A stretch of DNA of 64,000 nt from Halobacillus sp. Marseille-Q1614 (GCF_902809865.1 NZ_CADDWH010000001.1:1178001-1242000), one strand, 5' to 3'. Positions 17,637 to 26,343 are shown, numbered from the stretch's first letter. Numbers and translations: made by a program. Notes: generated by a model from the letters alone, not told the origin.

Positions 17637-18671
17637 TTGTCGAGAGCAGAAAGAAAACTCGACCACATCCGTCACGCTTTGACGCATGAGCGCGATTATT
17701 ACAATCATTTTGATGATGTAGAAATCGTTCATCAAAGTATAGCTCATCTAAACTTTGATGAGCTTCATGTATCAGCAACTGTGGGAGAACTTCAAATAAG
17801 TTCTCCCCTTTTTGTTAATGCGATGACGGGCGGAGGCGGGAAAGAAACGTTAAAAATTAATGAAGCCATAGCTGAAGCTGCCGCTCACACAGGGATTGGG
17901 ATGGCAGTTGGTTCGCAAATGGCCGCTATTAAGGACCCATCCGAGCGTCCAAGCTACGAAATCGTGCGGAAGCGCAACCCAAGAGGTACTGTGTTTGCCA
18001 ATGTAGGCAGTGAAGCTAGTTTGCACCAGGCTCAAAGCGCCGTTGATATGCTCGAAGCAGACGCTCTGCAGATTCATGTGAACACGCTTCAGGAGCTTAT
18101 TATGCCGGAGGGCGACAGAGATTTTACCAGCCGGCTTCAGAACATGGAACAAATCGTACAGGGGATCCATGTTCCTATAATAGTGAAAGAAGTCGGATAT
18201 GGTATGTCTAAGGCAACGATTCAAACCCTTGCGGATATTGGCGTCAGCTATATAGACGTCGGTGGACGGGGAGGCACTAATTTTTCCATGATTGAAAACA
18301 TGAGAAGGGAAAAACCATTCTCTTCTTTTAATAACTGGGGAATCCCTACACCTGTTTCGCTGCTTGAAGCTGCTGATATTCGTAAAGAAAGAGATGTTCA
18401 TATTATTGGCTCTGGTGGGATTCGTCACGGACTTGACGGTGCGAAAGCAATGGCTCTTGGGGCTTCTGCGTTCGGTATGGCCGGAGGGCTTCTAAAAGTA
18501 TTAGTCAATCACGGCATGGATGAATTAATAGCTGAAATTGACCATATTCATTATGAGTTAAAAATAGCCATGATGCTGACGAACTCCAAAAACCTTGAGG
18601 AGTTAAGAGAAACCAGTGTGGTTGTTTACGGAAAAACAAGAGAATGGATCGAACAGAGAGCGAAGCTGTGA
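17637..18671 (+). CDS. fni: Isopentenyl-diphosphate delta-isomerase, type 2 (FMN-dependent)
   Basis: About 344-residue TIM-barrel flavoenzyme interconverting isopentenyl and dimethylallyl diphosphate for isoprenoid synthesis. Motifs: FVNAMTGGG, AVGSQMAA, QIHVNTLQELIMPEGDR, VKEVGYGMSKAT, DVGGRGGTNF and GSGGIRHGLDGAKAMALGA. TTG at 17637 gives the family N-terminus (LSRAERKLDHI), with AGGCGGTGA 6-7 nt upstream; GTG 17628 lies inside that site. Directly after ypfD. It feeds the polyprenyl genes hepS/hepT further along. Confidence 0.94.
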   Translation: MSRAERKLDHIRHALTHERDYYNHFDDVEIVHQSIAHLNFDELHVSATVGELQISSPLFVNAMTGGGGKETLKINEAIAEAAAHTGIGMAVGSQMAAIKDPSERPSYEIVRKRNPRGTVFANVGSEASLHQAQSAVDMLEADALQIHVNTLQELIMPEGDRDFTSRLQNMEQIVQGIHVPIIVKEVGYGMSKATIQTLADIGVSYIDVGGRGGTNFSMIENMRREKPFSSFNNWGIPTPVSLLEAADIRKERDVHIIGSGGIRHGLDGAKAMALGASAFGMAGGLLKVLVNHGMDELIAEIDHIHYELKIAMMLTNSKNLEELRETSVVVYGKTREWIEQRAKL

Positions 18672-18690
18672 CAGGCTTCGTTTTTATTAT
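18661..18690 (+). terminator. Terminator of fni
   Basis: CGAAGC (18661-18666) pairs with GCTTCG (18675-18680), then TTTTTATT. The fni stop codon lies in the loop. Confidence 0.85.
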
Positions 18691-18710
18691 TGTAAAGTAT
18701 ACTCTGATAA

Positions 18711-18863
18711 ATGTTTGGATTGTTTCTTAAAGAAAAAGCAGAGCCTGTTCGTTTTAAAGCGGCCCACAAGATCAGGGGACCACTATAAACCACTTCGCGG
18801 GTCACTGAAAAAGACATCGTCTTTATTGAGGACGTTTTGACCTTAATCAAACTTCTTCACTAG
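18711..18863 (+). other. Interrupted 50-codon reading frame in the fni-yphA gap
   Basis: The 300-nt gap between the fni terminator and yphA holds no intact gene. A frame from ATG 18711 runs 25 codons to TAA (18786-18788) and continues open for 24 more codons to TAG at 18861. There is no ribosome site before the ATG, and I do not recognise the peptide (MFGLFLKEKAEPVRFKAA). It may be a relic or chance. Confidence 0.2.
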
Positions 18864-18996
18864 TCTCTTTGCATGGGTGCTCGGATTATCCCAAGCAGGG
18901 TAGTTAACTTTTTTTCATCAACCTTACCTGATACTATTGCCAATAGTTTAAAACCATCTCTGATGACCTATACTTATGGTTATAGGAGGAAATTCT

Positions 18997-19602
18997 ATGA
19001 ATATCGAATACTATTGGTTTAGCTGGTTTGCTTTTATTCTGCTGGCGTTTTTTATTCCATCACAAATTCCGAAAAAACAAGCGATAATGGCCTTTGTATT
19101 ACTTAGCATGATCAATTATTCAATTATTGCCGAATCGTCTGAGTATTTAATGTGGTCCTTAGGCTTTCATATTACTTTTGGTGTATACTTTTGGGCAGAG
19201 CCTAAACCAGTATTCAACCATTTATGGCTGATCATCGTTGTATTTCTATCCACTCTGCTGCAATTATTTATTATAGTAAATCCTGTATGGATCATTTTTC
19301 CCGGTGCGTGGATTATTCTTGTGGCCGTCATTTTTTTAATACAGCTGTGTGTGCCATCGCTTGCCAGCCAGATCGGTTTGTGGATATTAATGAACGCTGG
19401 CGGGGCGATTGCTGCTTATTTTGTTGCCCAAAGCTTGGCTATTGAGTTTATGATGAACTATTCATTTGCCCATACGACTATTATCCAAGGGGTGTTTCTA
19501 TTATTTGTTTTTTACTTAATGGAACGTGTAAAACATGCGATGAAAATATCCAAAAGGAAAGTGCTGTTAAAGAAACGCATGATGGCTCCAATGAATAAGT
19601 GA
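18997..19602 (+). CDS. yphA: YphA-like integral membrane protein
   Basis: 201-residue hydrophobic protein with about six transmembrane segments and a basic C-terminal tail (KISKRKVLLKKRMM). Function unknown. It occupies the yphA position between fni and der in B. subtilis and has the same length. ATG 18997 follows AGGAGGAAATTCT; the frame open to 18976 precedes this site and is rejected. B. subtilis yphB (seaA), normally next, is not found here. Confidence 0.82.
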   Translation: MNIEYYWFSWFAFILLAFFIPSQIPKKQAIMAFVLLSMINYSIIAESSEYLMWSLGFHITFGVYFWAEPKPVFNHLWLIIVVFLSTLLQLFIIVNPVWIIFPGAWIILVAVIFLIQLCVPSLASQIGLWILMNAGGAIAAYFVAQSLAIEFMMNYSFAHTTIIQGVFLLFVFYLMERVKHAMKISKRKVLLKKRMMAPMNK

Positions 19603-19649
19603 TTGTATAAAAGTAGGGAATTTGCTACTATAATAAAGTTAGAGCATGT

Positions 19650-19715
19650 CTGCTATTCTTATGAGGTCAATCCTCTAAAAAGAGGTTATGATCCATAGAA
19701 CAGCAGTATTTTTTT
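19650..19715 (+). terminator. Long interrupted hairpin with T-run (yphA terminator or der leader)
   Basis: Outer arms CTGCTATTCT (19650-19659) and AGAACAGCAG (19697-19706) enclose GGTCA/TGATCC pairs and an inner CCTC-taaaaa-GAGG hairpin. TATTTTTTT follows (19707-19715). A TATAAT lies at 19629-19634, only about 15 nt before the hairpin, so a short leader transcript is also possible. Confidence 0.6.
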
Positions 19716-19853
19716 GTATATAAATCATTTAAAATGAAAGCACTGTTAACTTTTTCAGCTTAAAAGAGAGGGGATACGCTCCCTTCCCATCAAGGTGAAC
19801 AGAGCCTCAATGAAAGAAAATAATTTATTGGTAAAGGAAAGGATGATCCTTTC

Positions 19854-21164
19854 GTGAGAAAATCAGTAGTAGCGATTGTCGGTCGGCCGAATGTAGGGAA
19901 GTCGACTATTTTTAACAGGTTAGTAGGAGATCGGATCTCTATCGTAGAAGATATACCTGGAGTTACGAGAGATCGTATTTATGCAGAGGCTGAGTGGCTG
20001 ACCACTACTTTCAATGTTATAGATACTGGTGGTATTGAATTAGGAGACGAACCGCTTCTCGTGCAGATGAGAGCCCAGGCTCAAGTGGCTATCGATGAAG
20101 CAGATGTGATCATATTTATGGTAAATGGCCGGGACGGAATTACAGGTGCGGATGAAGAAGTAGCAAAAATGCTGTTTAAATCCAATAAGCCTGTCGTACT
20201 CGCTGTCAATAAAGTCGACAACCCAGAAATGAGAGAAACTATTTATGAGTTTTATTCTCTCGGATTTGGCGAGCCTTATCCTATTTCAGGAACTCACGGG
20301 CTTGGACTGGGGGATATGCTGGACGCGGTTGTTACTCATTTTCCTGAGCTGGAACTTGAGGAAGAAGATGAAGATATTATCCGATTCAGCCTGATTGGGC
20401 GCCCGAACGTAGGCAAGTCCTCTCTTGTAAACAGTATTCTTGGGCAGGAACGCGTCATTGTAAGTAATATCGCAGGTACAACGAGAGATGCGATCGATTC
20501 CCCGTTTACAAAAGACGGACGGGAGTTTGTTATTATCGATACGGCTGGTATGCGTAAGCGCGGAAAGGTGTACGAGTCGACGGAGAAGTATAGTATCATT
20601 AGGGCGTTAAAAGCAATTGAACGCTCGGATGTAGTTCTAACCCTGATTGATGCAGAGGATGGAATTCAGGAACAGGATAAGAAAATTGCTGGTTATGCCC
20701 ATGAAGCAGGAAAAGCCGTCATCATCGTCGTCAACAAGTGGGATACGGTCGAAAGTGATCCAAAAGTGATGAAGGAATTCGAAGATGATATCCGGTCGAA
20801 TTTCCGGTTTTTAGACTACGCTCCGATCGTGTTTTTATCCGCCAAAACGAAAAAACGGACGCACACACTGCTTCCTAAAGTAATTGAAGCTAGTGAAAAC
20901 CATGCCAGAAGGCTGCAGACTAACATCTTAAATGAAGTTATTATGGATGCATTAGCGATGAATCCAACACCTTCTATTAAAGGGCAGAAGCTTAAAATTT
21001 TTTATGCCACTCAAGTAGCGGTGAAGCCGCCGACATTTGTGGTATTTGTTAACGAGCCGGAGTTGATGCACTTTACGTATGAGCGCTTCTTGGAAAACCG
21101 AATTCGTGAAGCGTTTGGATTTGAAGGAACACCTATTAAAATTATTGCAAGAAGACGCAGTTGA
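19854..21164 (+). CDS. der: Ribosome biogenesis GTPase Der (EngA)
   Basis: 436-residue essential GTPase with two tandem G domains and a C-terminal KH-like domain, acting in 50S subunit maturation. G1 motifs are GRPNVGKST (residues 9-17) and GRPNVGKSS (about 182-190). The G3 motifs are DTGG and DTAG, and the G4 motifs are NKVD and NKWD. Start is GTG 19854, preceded by AAAGGATGAT. 27 nt before gpsA, probably one operon. Confidence 0.96.
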   Translation: MRKSVVAIVGRPNVGKSTIFNRLVGDRISIVEDIPGVTRDRIYAEAEWLTTTFNVIDTGGIELGDEPLLVQMRAQAQVAIDEADVIIFMVNGRDGITGADEEVAKMLFKSNKPVVLAVNKVDNPEMRETIYEFYSLGFGEPYPISGTHGLGLGDMLDAVVTHFPELELEEEDEDIIRFSLIGRPNVGKSSLVNSILGQERVIVSNIAGTTRDAIDSPFTKDGREFVIIDTAGMRKRGKVYESTEKYSIIRALKAIERSDVVLTLIDAEDGIQEQDKKIAGYAHEAGKAVIIVVNKWDTVESDPKVMKEFEDDIRSNFRFLDYAPIVFLSAKTKKRTHTLLPKVIEASENHARRLQTNILNEVIMDALAMNPTPSIKGQKLKIFYATQVAVKPPTFVVFVNEPELMHFTYERFLENRIREAFGFEGTPIKIIARRRS

Positions 21165-21191
21165 TCTAAACAGAGAGGGGAGAATCATTTT

Positions 21192-22232
21192 ATGAGTAAA
21201 GTAGCTGTTTTAGGTGCAGGAAGCTGGGGTACCGCTTTAGCCATTGTGCTGGCAGATAACGGGCACGATGTTCACTTATGGTCTCACCGTAAGGAACATG
21301 CCGAAAAAATAAACGAGACGCATCAAAATGAAAAATATTTAAAAGACATTACGATTCCTTCTAACGTCACCGCCAGTTCTGATATGAAGGAAGTGGTGAG
21401 TGATACGGAGCATATTGTATTAGTTGTTCCTACAAAAGCGATTCGTGAAGTATGTAAAGAGCTTGTTCGATACTTGGATCAAAAAGTCGTTCTTACACAT
21501 GCTTCAAAAGGGATTGAGCCGGAAACTTATAAACGGGTTTCAGAGGTCATTGCTGAAGAAATTTCTCGTGATAAATACAAGGACATCGTAGTTCTTTCAG
21601 GACCAAGCCACGCGGAAGAAGTCAGCTTAAGACACCCGACAACTGTAACGGTTTCTGCGGAGGATTTATCCGTCGCTAAAAGCGTGCAGGATTTATTTAT
21701 TAATGAACAATTTCGCGTGTATACCTCTCCAGATCTTGTAGGAGTAGAGCTTGGCGGTTCCCTGAAGAATATCATCGCTTTAGGGGCTGGGATTTCTGAC
21801 GGACTTGGATTTGGAGATAATGCGAAGGCTGCATTGATCACCCGCGGGCTGGCTGAAATCGCTCGTCTTGGAACATCAATGGGAGCCAATCCGCTGACAT
21901 TTTCAGGCCTTACGGGAGTTGGTGACTTGATCGTTACTTGTACGAGCTCTCACAGCCGTAACTGGAGAGCCGGGTATAAATTAGGCAAAGGTGCCAAGCT
22001 CGATGAAGTTCTTGAAGATATGGGGATGGTGGTCGAAGGCGTACGTACAACCAAGGCCGCTTATCAGCTGTCGAAAAAGCAGGAAGTAGATATGCCGATT
22101 ACAGCAGGCATTTATGAAGTCCTTTTCAACGATGCTGATCCGCATGATGTTGTCACACAGCTGATGACAAGAATCCGCCGACACGAAATGGAAGATCTTA
22201 CAAACATTTTAGATGATCAAATGAATAGCTAA
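21192..22232 (+). CDS. gpsA: Glycerol-3-phosphate dehydrogenase, NAD(P)+
   Basis: 346-residue cytoplasmic enzyme reducing dihydroxyacetone phosphate to sn-glycerol-3-phosphate for phospholipids. The nucleotide motif is [12 protein letters not shown] at residues 5-16. Family signatures: [10 protein letters not shown], the catalytic-lysine region [13 protein letters not shown], and [21 protein letters not shown] lies upstream of ATG 21192. Downstream of der, the conserved pair in Bacillus. Confidence 0.96.
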   Translation: MSKVAVLGAGSWGTALAIVLADNGHDVHLWSHRKEHAEKINETHQNEKYLKDITIPSNVTASSDMKEVVSDTEHIVLVVPTKAIREVCKELVRYLDQKVVLTHASKGIEPETYKRVSEVIAEEISRDKYKDIVVLSGPSHAEEVSLRHPTTVTVSAEDLSVAKSVQDLFINEQFRVYTSPDLVGVELGGSLKNIIALGAGISDGLGFGDNAKAALITRGLAEIARLGTSMGANPLTFSGLTGVGDLIVTCTSSHSRNWRAGYKLGKGAKLDEVLEDMGMVVEGVRTTKAAYQLSKKQEVDMPITAGIYEVLFNDADPHDVVTQLMTRIRRHEMEDLTNILDDQMNS

Positions 22233-22292
22233 CACTTCTGCCTCCCCGTGCATATACTACCAAGAATCAATCGCACGAGGAGGTTATCATCA

Positions 22293-22553
22293 GTGAGTAA
22301 TTTTCAAAAGAACATTTTTGATCATTTACAAAACAAAGCAAATATTAACCCTGAAGAAGTTTTTAAAGTAGCGGATTCAGTAAAAAATGCTGACTTTACC
22401 GATGAAAAAGTAGTTCGCCGCTTAGTAAGGCAGCTGGCAACGATCGCGAATAAGCCTGTTTCCAAGAAGAAAGAGGATAAAATTGTCGAAGCGATCGTCA
22501 ATCAAAACATGCCTCTTGATATGAATACACTGAGTAAATTCTTTAAAGGTTAA
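22293..22553 (+). CDS. Stage VI sporulation protein F (SpoVIF) family protein
   Basis: 86-residue soluble protein similar to SpoVIF, a small protein needed for late coat assembly under SigK/GerE control in B. subtilis. Recognisable parts are EEVFKVADSVKNADFTDEK, VRRLVRQLATIANKPV and EAIVNQNMPLDMNTLSKFF. GTG at 22293 is the start, with GAGGAGG about 10 nt upstream; the longer frame to 22248 starts before this site. It lies between gpsA and the yphE-yphF pair. Whether it is the SpoVIF orthologue or a paralogue is uncertain. Confidence 0.75.
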   Translation: MSNFQKNIFDHLQNKANINPEEVFKVADSVKNADFTDEKVVRRLVRQLATIANKPVSKKKEDKIVEAIVNQNMPLDMNTLSKFFKG

Positions 22554-22652
22554 TCATGGGTAGGCGTTTTTAGGAGACAGTCCCCTATGGTTATGCATAC
22601 TATAACCCGTAGCAATTAATACGTAGGAGCTAGTTTGGAATTATTTAGTCAA

Positions 22653-22686
22653 ACCGGAGCGATGTTTGCTCCGGTATTTTTTTTCT
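22653..22686 (+). terminator. Terminator downstream of the SpoVIF-like gene
   Basis: ACCGGAGC (22653-22660) pairs with GCTCCGGT (22668-22675), followed by a long T-run. Confidence 0.92.
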
Positions 22687-22703
22687 GTGAGCAAGCGGAT
22701 ACA

Positions 22704-22718
22704 TATGGTATAATACCA
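22704..22718 (+). promoter_or_regulatory. Palindrome ATGGTATAATACCAT containing a -10 TATAAT
   Basis: A 7-nt inverted repeat around a central A, with TATAAT at 22708-22713. The -35 region 17 nt upstream (TGTGAG) is poor. It sits 25 nt before the AGGAGG of the DUF2768 gene, so it is probably its promoter, perhaps regulated. Confidence 0.4.
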
Positions 22719-22752
22719 TCGGGTTACCTAAGGAAATTAGGAGGAAAGCTTT

Positions 22753-22950
22753 ATGTCAGTAAGTTTGTTAAAGATGTACATATCATTTGCCGGAATCATC
22801 TCCTTGTTTTTAGCGACAGGGTTAATCTATTTAAGCCGCTATAAACTCTCAGGAACTATTTCCTGGATTGTCGCAGTTTTTGCTTATTTGTTTATGATTA
22901 TTGGCGGTCTTATTATTGCATTTATTGTACTTAGCGGGCCAACCGCATAG
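22753..22950 (+). CDS. yphE: DUF2768 family small membrane protein (YphE-like)
   Basis: 65-residue protein with two transmembrane segments (about 7-26 and 34-60) separated by LSRYKLSG, the pattern of DUF2768 proteins at this locus in Bacillus. Function unknown. AGGAGGAAAGC precedes ATG 22753. It is followed after 19 nt by the lipoprotein gene yphF, and both precede spoIVA. Confidence 0.8.
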   Translation: MSVSLLKMYISFAGIISLFLATGLIYLSRYKLSGTISWIVAVFAYLFMIIGGLIIAFIVLSGPTA

Positions 22951-22969
22951 GGGAAGGTGCTGAATCAAC

Positions 22970-23695
22970 ATGAAATATCTAAAACTACTTATACTCCCTC
23001 TAATGGTATTTATATTGTCAGGCTGTCTTTATCCTCAGTCCGAAATGAGTAAGAATCAGCTTTCCAATCAGGAGCAGCTGGAGTCCATTCAAAATGCAGT
23101 TTATGAATATCAATCCCAGACAAACCTGCTCCCTATTAAAACAAGGGAGCAAGATACACAGCCCTTTTTAAAGTATCCCATTGATTTCAGTAAACTGAGA
23201 GAACGCGGCCTGATTGGCGAGGCACCCGGCAATTCGTTTGAGAACGGTGGCCACTATCAATATATTATTATTCATGCAGAGGACAACCCTGTTGTAAAAG
23301 TTGTCGATTTAAAAGTGACAGAAGCTCTGCGCTCTCTGCAGATGAAGGTCGAATATTATGTAAATGAAAATAAATATCCGCCGCTTAACAATAAAATTGC
23401 CAGAGGGGTTTATGATTTAAAATACGAACAGATGGGACTCGATGAAAAACCAACCGTTGATAGTCCTTATTCCGATAAAAAGCTTCCCATTTATATTAAT
23501 GAAAGGGGAGAGCTCCTTGTGGATTATCGTCCAGAGCTTTATGAGCTTATGAGAAACGAGGAACATGATTATGAAACCGGGGATGATATCCGTTACTTGT
23601 TAACAGACCATACACCGTTTGCCCCTGCATATTCTCCGGCTTATACAATTGAAGGTGAAGAACCTGTATTTGCTGAGGATCTATCCTCATCTTAA
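22970..23695 (+). CDS. yphF: YphF-like lipoprotein
   Basis: 241-residue predicted lipoprotein. A lipobox LSGC puts the lipidated cysteine at residue 19 after a hydrophobic signal. The mature part is hydrophilic with no catalytic motif I recognise; its middle contains LRSLQMKVEYYVNENKYPP. Length and position match B. subtilis yphF. AAGGTG precedes ATG 22970. Probably co-transcribed with yphE; the terminator follows at once. Confidence 0.82.
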   Translation: MKYLKLLILPLMVFILSGCLYPQSEMSKNQLSNQEQLESIQNAVYEYQSQTNLLPIKTREQDTQPFLKYPIDFSKLRERGLIGEAPGNSFENGGHYQYIIIHAEDNPVVKVVDLKVTEALRSLQMKVEYYVNENKYPPLNNKIARGVYDLKYEQMGLDEKPTVDSPYSDKKLPIYINERGELLVDYRPELYELMRNEEHDYETGDDIRYLLTDHTPFAPAYSPAYTIEGEEPVFAEDLSSS

Positions 23696-23722
23696 CCACT
23701 TCTTTTTAGAAGTGGTTTTTTT
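23694..23722 (+). terminator. Terminator of yphE-yphF
   Basis: AACCACTTC (23694-23702) pairs with GAAGTGGTT (23709-23717), followed by T-run. It overlaps the yphF stop codon. Confidence 0.92.
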
Positions 23723-23776
23723 ATGTGGAAACTTAAAGAAGAAACTCCCATAAATTAATTACTTTTTTAAAACTAA

Positions 23777-23806
23777 GCATAATTATTATGGGTGAACTCA
23801 TAGAAT
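23777..23806 (+). promoter_or_regulatory. SigE-type promoter of spoIVA
   Basis: GCATA (23777-23781), 17 nt, CATAGAAT (23799-23806). This fits the SigE consensus, and spoIVA is a known SigE-regulon gene. The element overlaps the ATG at 23805, which rules out the longer open frame. Confidence 0.6.
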
Positions 23807-23855
23807 GAGAGTGTCCAAGCTTGTAATTTGTGAATTTTATCTGGGAGGGGATCCT

Positions 23856-25334
23856 TTGGAGAAGGTAGATATTTTCAGTGATATTTCCAAGCGAACGAAC
23901 GGGGATATTTATCTGGGAGTTGTTGGTGCTGTTCGGACAGGAAAATCAACGTTTATAAAGAAATTCATGGAGCTGGTCGTCATCCCGAATATGGAGGATG
24001 AAGCGGAGCGGGAAAGAGCGTTAGATGAGCTGCCGCAAAGCGCCGCCGGTAAAACGATTATGACGACAGAGCCTAAATTTGTCCCAAACCAGGCCGCATC
24101 GATCCGCTTTGATGAGCATTTAGATGTAAGAGTAAGAATGGTGGACTGTGTGGGCTATGCGGTGAAAGGGGCCGTAGGCTATGAAGATGAAAACGGGCCG
24201 AGAATGATTCATACGCCTTGGTATGAAGAAGCTATTCCGTTTCATGAAGCAGCTGAAATCGGAACTCAAAAGGTTATCCAAGAGCATTCTACGATTGGGA
24301 TTGTCGTAACAACAGATGGTACAATCGGTGAAATTGCCCGCGAAGATTACGTATCGGCAGAGGAAAAAGTTGTTGAAGAGCTCCGCGAAGTAGGAAAGCC
24401 GTTTATCATGGTAATCAACTCAGCTCAACCCCACAACGACCGCACTTTGCGCTTAAAAGAAGAGCTTCAGGAGAAGTATGATATTCCTGTCTTAGCTTTA
24501 TCTGTTGAAAGCATGCGTGAGCAGGACGTTCAAAGCGTACTTCGTGAGGCTTTATTTGAATTTCCAGTATTGGAAGTTAATGTTAACCTGCCGAGCTGGG
24601 TAATGGTCTTAGACTCCAGACACTGGCTGAGAAGGCATTTGCAGACAGCCATTGAGGAAACAGTTCAGGATATTAAACGATTACGCGATGTCGACTATGT
24701 CATCGGGAATTTTGAAGAATATGAGCATATCACAGGCGCCCATATATCCGGTATGGACTTAGGAGAAGGAATTGCAGAGATCGATCTTCAGGCTCCAGAT
24801 CACTTATATGATAACATTTTAAAAGAAATAGTCGGAGAAGAAATACGCGGCAAGGATCATTTACTTGAGATTATGCAGGACTTTTCCCATGCGAAGAGAG
24901 AATACGATGTAGTAGCGGATGCTCTGCAAATGGTTAAACAGACCGGATATGGAATCGCGGCTCCTTCTCTTGAGGATATGGCCTTGGATGAGCCGGAGAT
25001 CATCAGGCAGGGTTCCCGTTTTGGAGTCCGTTTAAAAGCGGTGGCTCCATCAATTCATATGGTAAAAGTCGATGTTCAGTCTGAATTTTCCCCGATTATT
25101 GGAACAGAGAAACAGAGCGAAGAACTCGTGCGTTATTTAATGCAGGACTTTGAGGATGATCCGCTTTCCATTTGGAACTCAGATATTTTTGGCAGATCAT
25201 TAAGCTCAATCGTCAGAGAAGGCATCCAGGCGAAGCTTTCCCTCATGCCGGAAAATGCACGTTATAAATTAAAAGAAACCCTTGAACGAATTATAAATGA
25301 AGGGTCTGGCGGCATGATCGCCATTATACTTTAA
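23856..25334 (+). CDS. spoIVA: Spore coat assembly ATPase SpoIVA
   Basis: 492-residue ATPase that polymerises on the forespore surface and forms the base layer of the spore coat. Walker A is GAVRTGKST with Lys30; Walker B-like VDCVGYAVKG follows. The C-terminus GSGGMIAIIL is close to the B. subtilis protein. TTG at 23856 follows GGGAGGGGATCC and gives exactly the family length of 492; the upstream frame overlaps the promoter. Single gene with a terminator. Confidence 0.97.
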   Translation: MEKVDIFSDISKRTNGDIYLGVVGAVRTGKSTFIKKFMELVVIPNMEDEAERERALDELPQSAAGKTIMTTEPKFVPNQAASIRFDEHLDVRVRMVDCVGYAVKGAVGYEDENGPRMIHTPWYEEAIPFHEAAEIGTQKVIQEHSTIGIVVTTDGTIGEIAREDYVSAEEKVVEELREVGKPFIMVINSAQPHNDRTLRLKEELQEKYDIPVLALSVESMREQDVQSVLREALFEFPVLEVNVNLPSWVMVLDSRHWLRRHLQTAIEETVQDIKRLRDVDYVIGNFEEYEHITGAHISGMDLGEGIAEIDLQAPDHLYDNILKEIVGEEIRGKDHLLEIMQDFSHAKREYDVVADALQMVKQTGYGIAAPSLEDMALDEPEIIRQGSRFGVRLKAVAPSIHMVKVDVQSEFSPIIGTEKQSEELVRYLMQDFEDDPLSIWNSDIFGRSLSSIVREGIQAKLSLMPENARYKLKETLERIINEGSGGMIAIIL

Positions 25335-25370
25335 CGGCTCTTAGCGGGCCGTTTTTAATTTTTTCTTTAA
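25334..25370 (+). terminator. Terminator of spoIVA
   Basis: ACGGC (25334-25338) pairs with GCCGT (25348-25352), followed by TTTTAATTTTTTC. Confidence 0.75.
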
Positions 25371-25423
25371 AAAATATTATTTTCCTAATATGCCTGAGAT
25401 TCTTATCTATGCGCTCATTGATT

Positions 25424-25466
25424 AACCCGTCAAAACCCTTTCATATCAAGGGATTTGGCGGGTTTT
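25424..25466 (+). terminator. Second strong terminator hairpin before hbs
   Basis: The 17-nt arms 25424-25440 and 25449-25465 pair with one G-T wobble and one mismatch; TTTTT ends it. It forms a tandem with the spoIVA terminator and insulates hbs. The rest of the 340-nt gap holds only the hbs promoter and leader. Confidence 0.8.
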
Positions 25467-25557
25467 TCTGATTTGAATTTATATCCATTTTTGGCAGCGT
25501 GTTAGGTGAGGAGTGACCAAAAACAGCTATATCACGCGATTTCTCATGTATTCTCTA

Positions 25558-25586
25558 TTGAATTTCAGTACAAACTCGTTTAATAT
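25558..25586 (+). promoter_or_regulatory. SigA promoter of hbs
   Basis: TTGAAT (25558-25563), 17 nt, TAATAT (25581-25586). The predicted start near 25593 leaves a leader of about 88 nt. Confidence 0.7.
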
Positions 25587-25627
25587 AAGGCTTGTCATCA
25601 CATGTTGGTGACTAAATAGGCCCTTCG

Positions 25628-25645
25628 AGTGAACCTTCGTTCACT
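25628..25645 (+). other. Leader hairpin of hbs mRNA
   Basis: AGTGAAC-cttc-GTTCACT is a perfect 7-bp stem with a CTTC loop in the untranslated leader, ending 23 nt before AAGGAGG. It could stabilise or regulate the mRNA; no known riboswitch class is recognised. Confidence 0.5.
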
Positions 25646-25680
25646 TGGAAGACCAACCTTCTTGGAAGGAGGTGAATGTC

Positions 25681-25953
25681 ATGAACAAAACTGACCTAAT
25701 CAATGCAGTATCTGAGAAAGCTGAGCTTTCTAAAAAAGACGCAACTCAAGCGGTTGATTCTGTATTTGAATCTATCATGGATTCACTTAAAGATGGTGAG
25801 AAAGTACAGCTTATCGGATTTGGTAACTTTGAAGTACGTGAGCGTGCGGCACGTAAAGGCCGTAACCCACAAACTGGTGAAGAGATCGAGATCTCTGCAA
25901 GTAAAGTACCAGCTTTCAAACCTGGTAAAGCCCTAAAAGATGCTGTAAAATAA
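25681..25953 (+). CDS. hbs: DNA-binding protein HU (HBsu)
   Basis: 90-residue histone-like nucleoid protein, an essential DNA-bending dimer. The HU signature [20 protein letters not shown] lies in the beta-arm region, and the C-terminus is [17 protein letters not shown] 25681 follows AAGGAGGTGAATGTC. The open frame back to 25645 lies in the leader hairpin and is rejected. Own promoter and terminator, as expected for a highly expressed gene. Confidence 0.98.
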   Translation: MNKTDLINAVSEKAELSKKDATQAVDSVFESIMDSLKDGEKVQLIGFGNFEVRERAARKGRNPQTGEEIEISASKVPAFKPGKALKDAVK

Positions 25954-25972
25954 TAGCTACATAGGGCTTTAA

Positions 25973-25997
25973 GGGGTGCTTATATGCACCCCTTTTT
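25973..25997 (+). terminator. Terminator of hbs
   Basis: GGGGTGC (25973-25979) pairs with GCACCCC (25986-25992), followed by TTTTT. Confidence 0.92.
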
Positions 25998-26018
25998 CAA
26001 TGGATAAAAGTAGATTTT

Positions 26019-26047
26019 TTGACATCTGCTTGGGAATAAGAGATAGT
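26019..26047 (+). promoter_or_regulatory. SigA promoter of mtrB
   Basis: TTGACA (26019-26024), 17 nt, GATAGT (26042-26047), leading to the AAAGGAG site at 26059. Confidence 0.6.
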
Positions 26048-26074
26048 ATGACTAAAAGAAAGGAGCCAAATGTG

Positions 26075-26299
26075 ATGGCTGCATCAGATAATGACTTCTT
26101 TGTTATTAAAGCACTGGAAGATGGAGTAAACGTCATCGGGCTTACGAGAGGAACGGATACCCGCTTTCACCACTCTGAAAAACTGGATAAAAACGAAGTA
26201 ATGATTGCCCAATTTACCGAACATACCTCCGCTGTAAAAGTACGCGGAAAGGCGGTCATACAGACTAGTCATGGAGAGATGACAAACGATGCAGAGTAA
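26075..26299 (+). CDS. mtrB: Trp RNA-binding attenuation protein TRAP
   Basis: 74-residue subunit of the 11-mer ring that, with bound tryptophan, wraps (G/U)AG repeats in trp leader RNAs and terminates transcription or blocks translation. The family core is complete: [20 protein letters not shown], then [20 protein letters not shown] 26075 is 9 nt from AAAGGAG; GTG 26072 is the alternative. In B. subtilis it is the second gene of mtrAB, after folE (mtrA). Here folE is missing and mtrB has its own promoter. No trp operon lies at its usual place between aroH and hisC. Confidence 0.95.
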   Translation: MAASDNDFFVIKALEDGVNVIGLTRGTDTRFHHSEKLDKNEVMIAQFTEHTSAVKVRGKAVIQTSHGEMTNDAE

Positions 26300-26343
26300 A
26301 ATATCTCTGCAATATACATACTAAAGCTTAACTGCTGCGTTTA

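Noticed and set aside
23805-23855. N-terminal extension of spoIVA from ATG 23805
   Set aside because: The ATG lies inside the -10 of the SigE-type promoter; TTG 23856 has a strong ribosome site and gives the exact family length.
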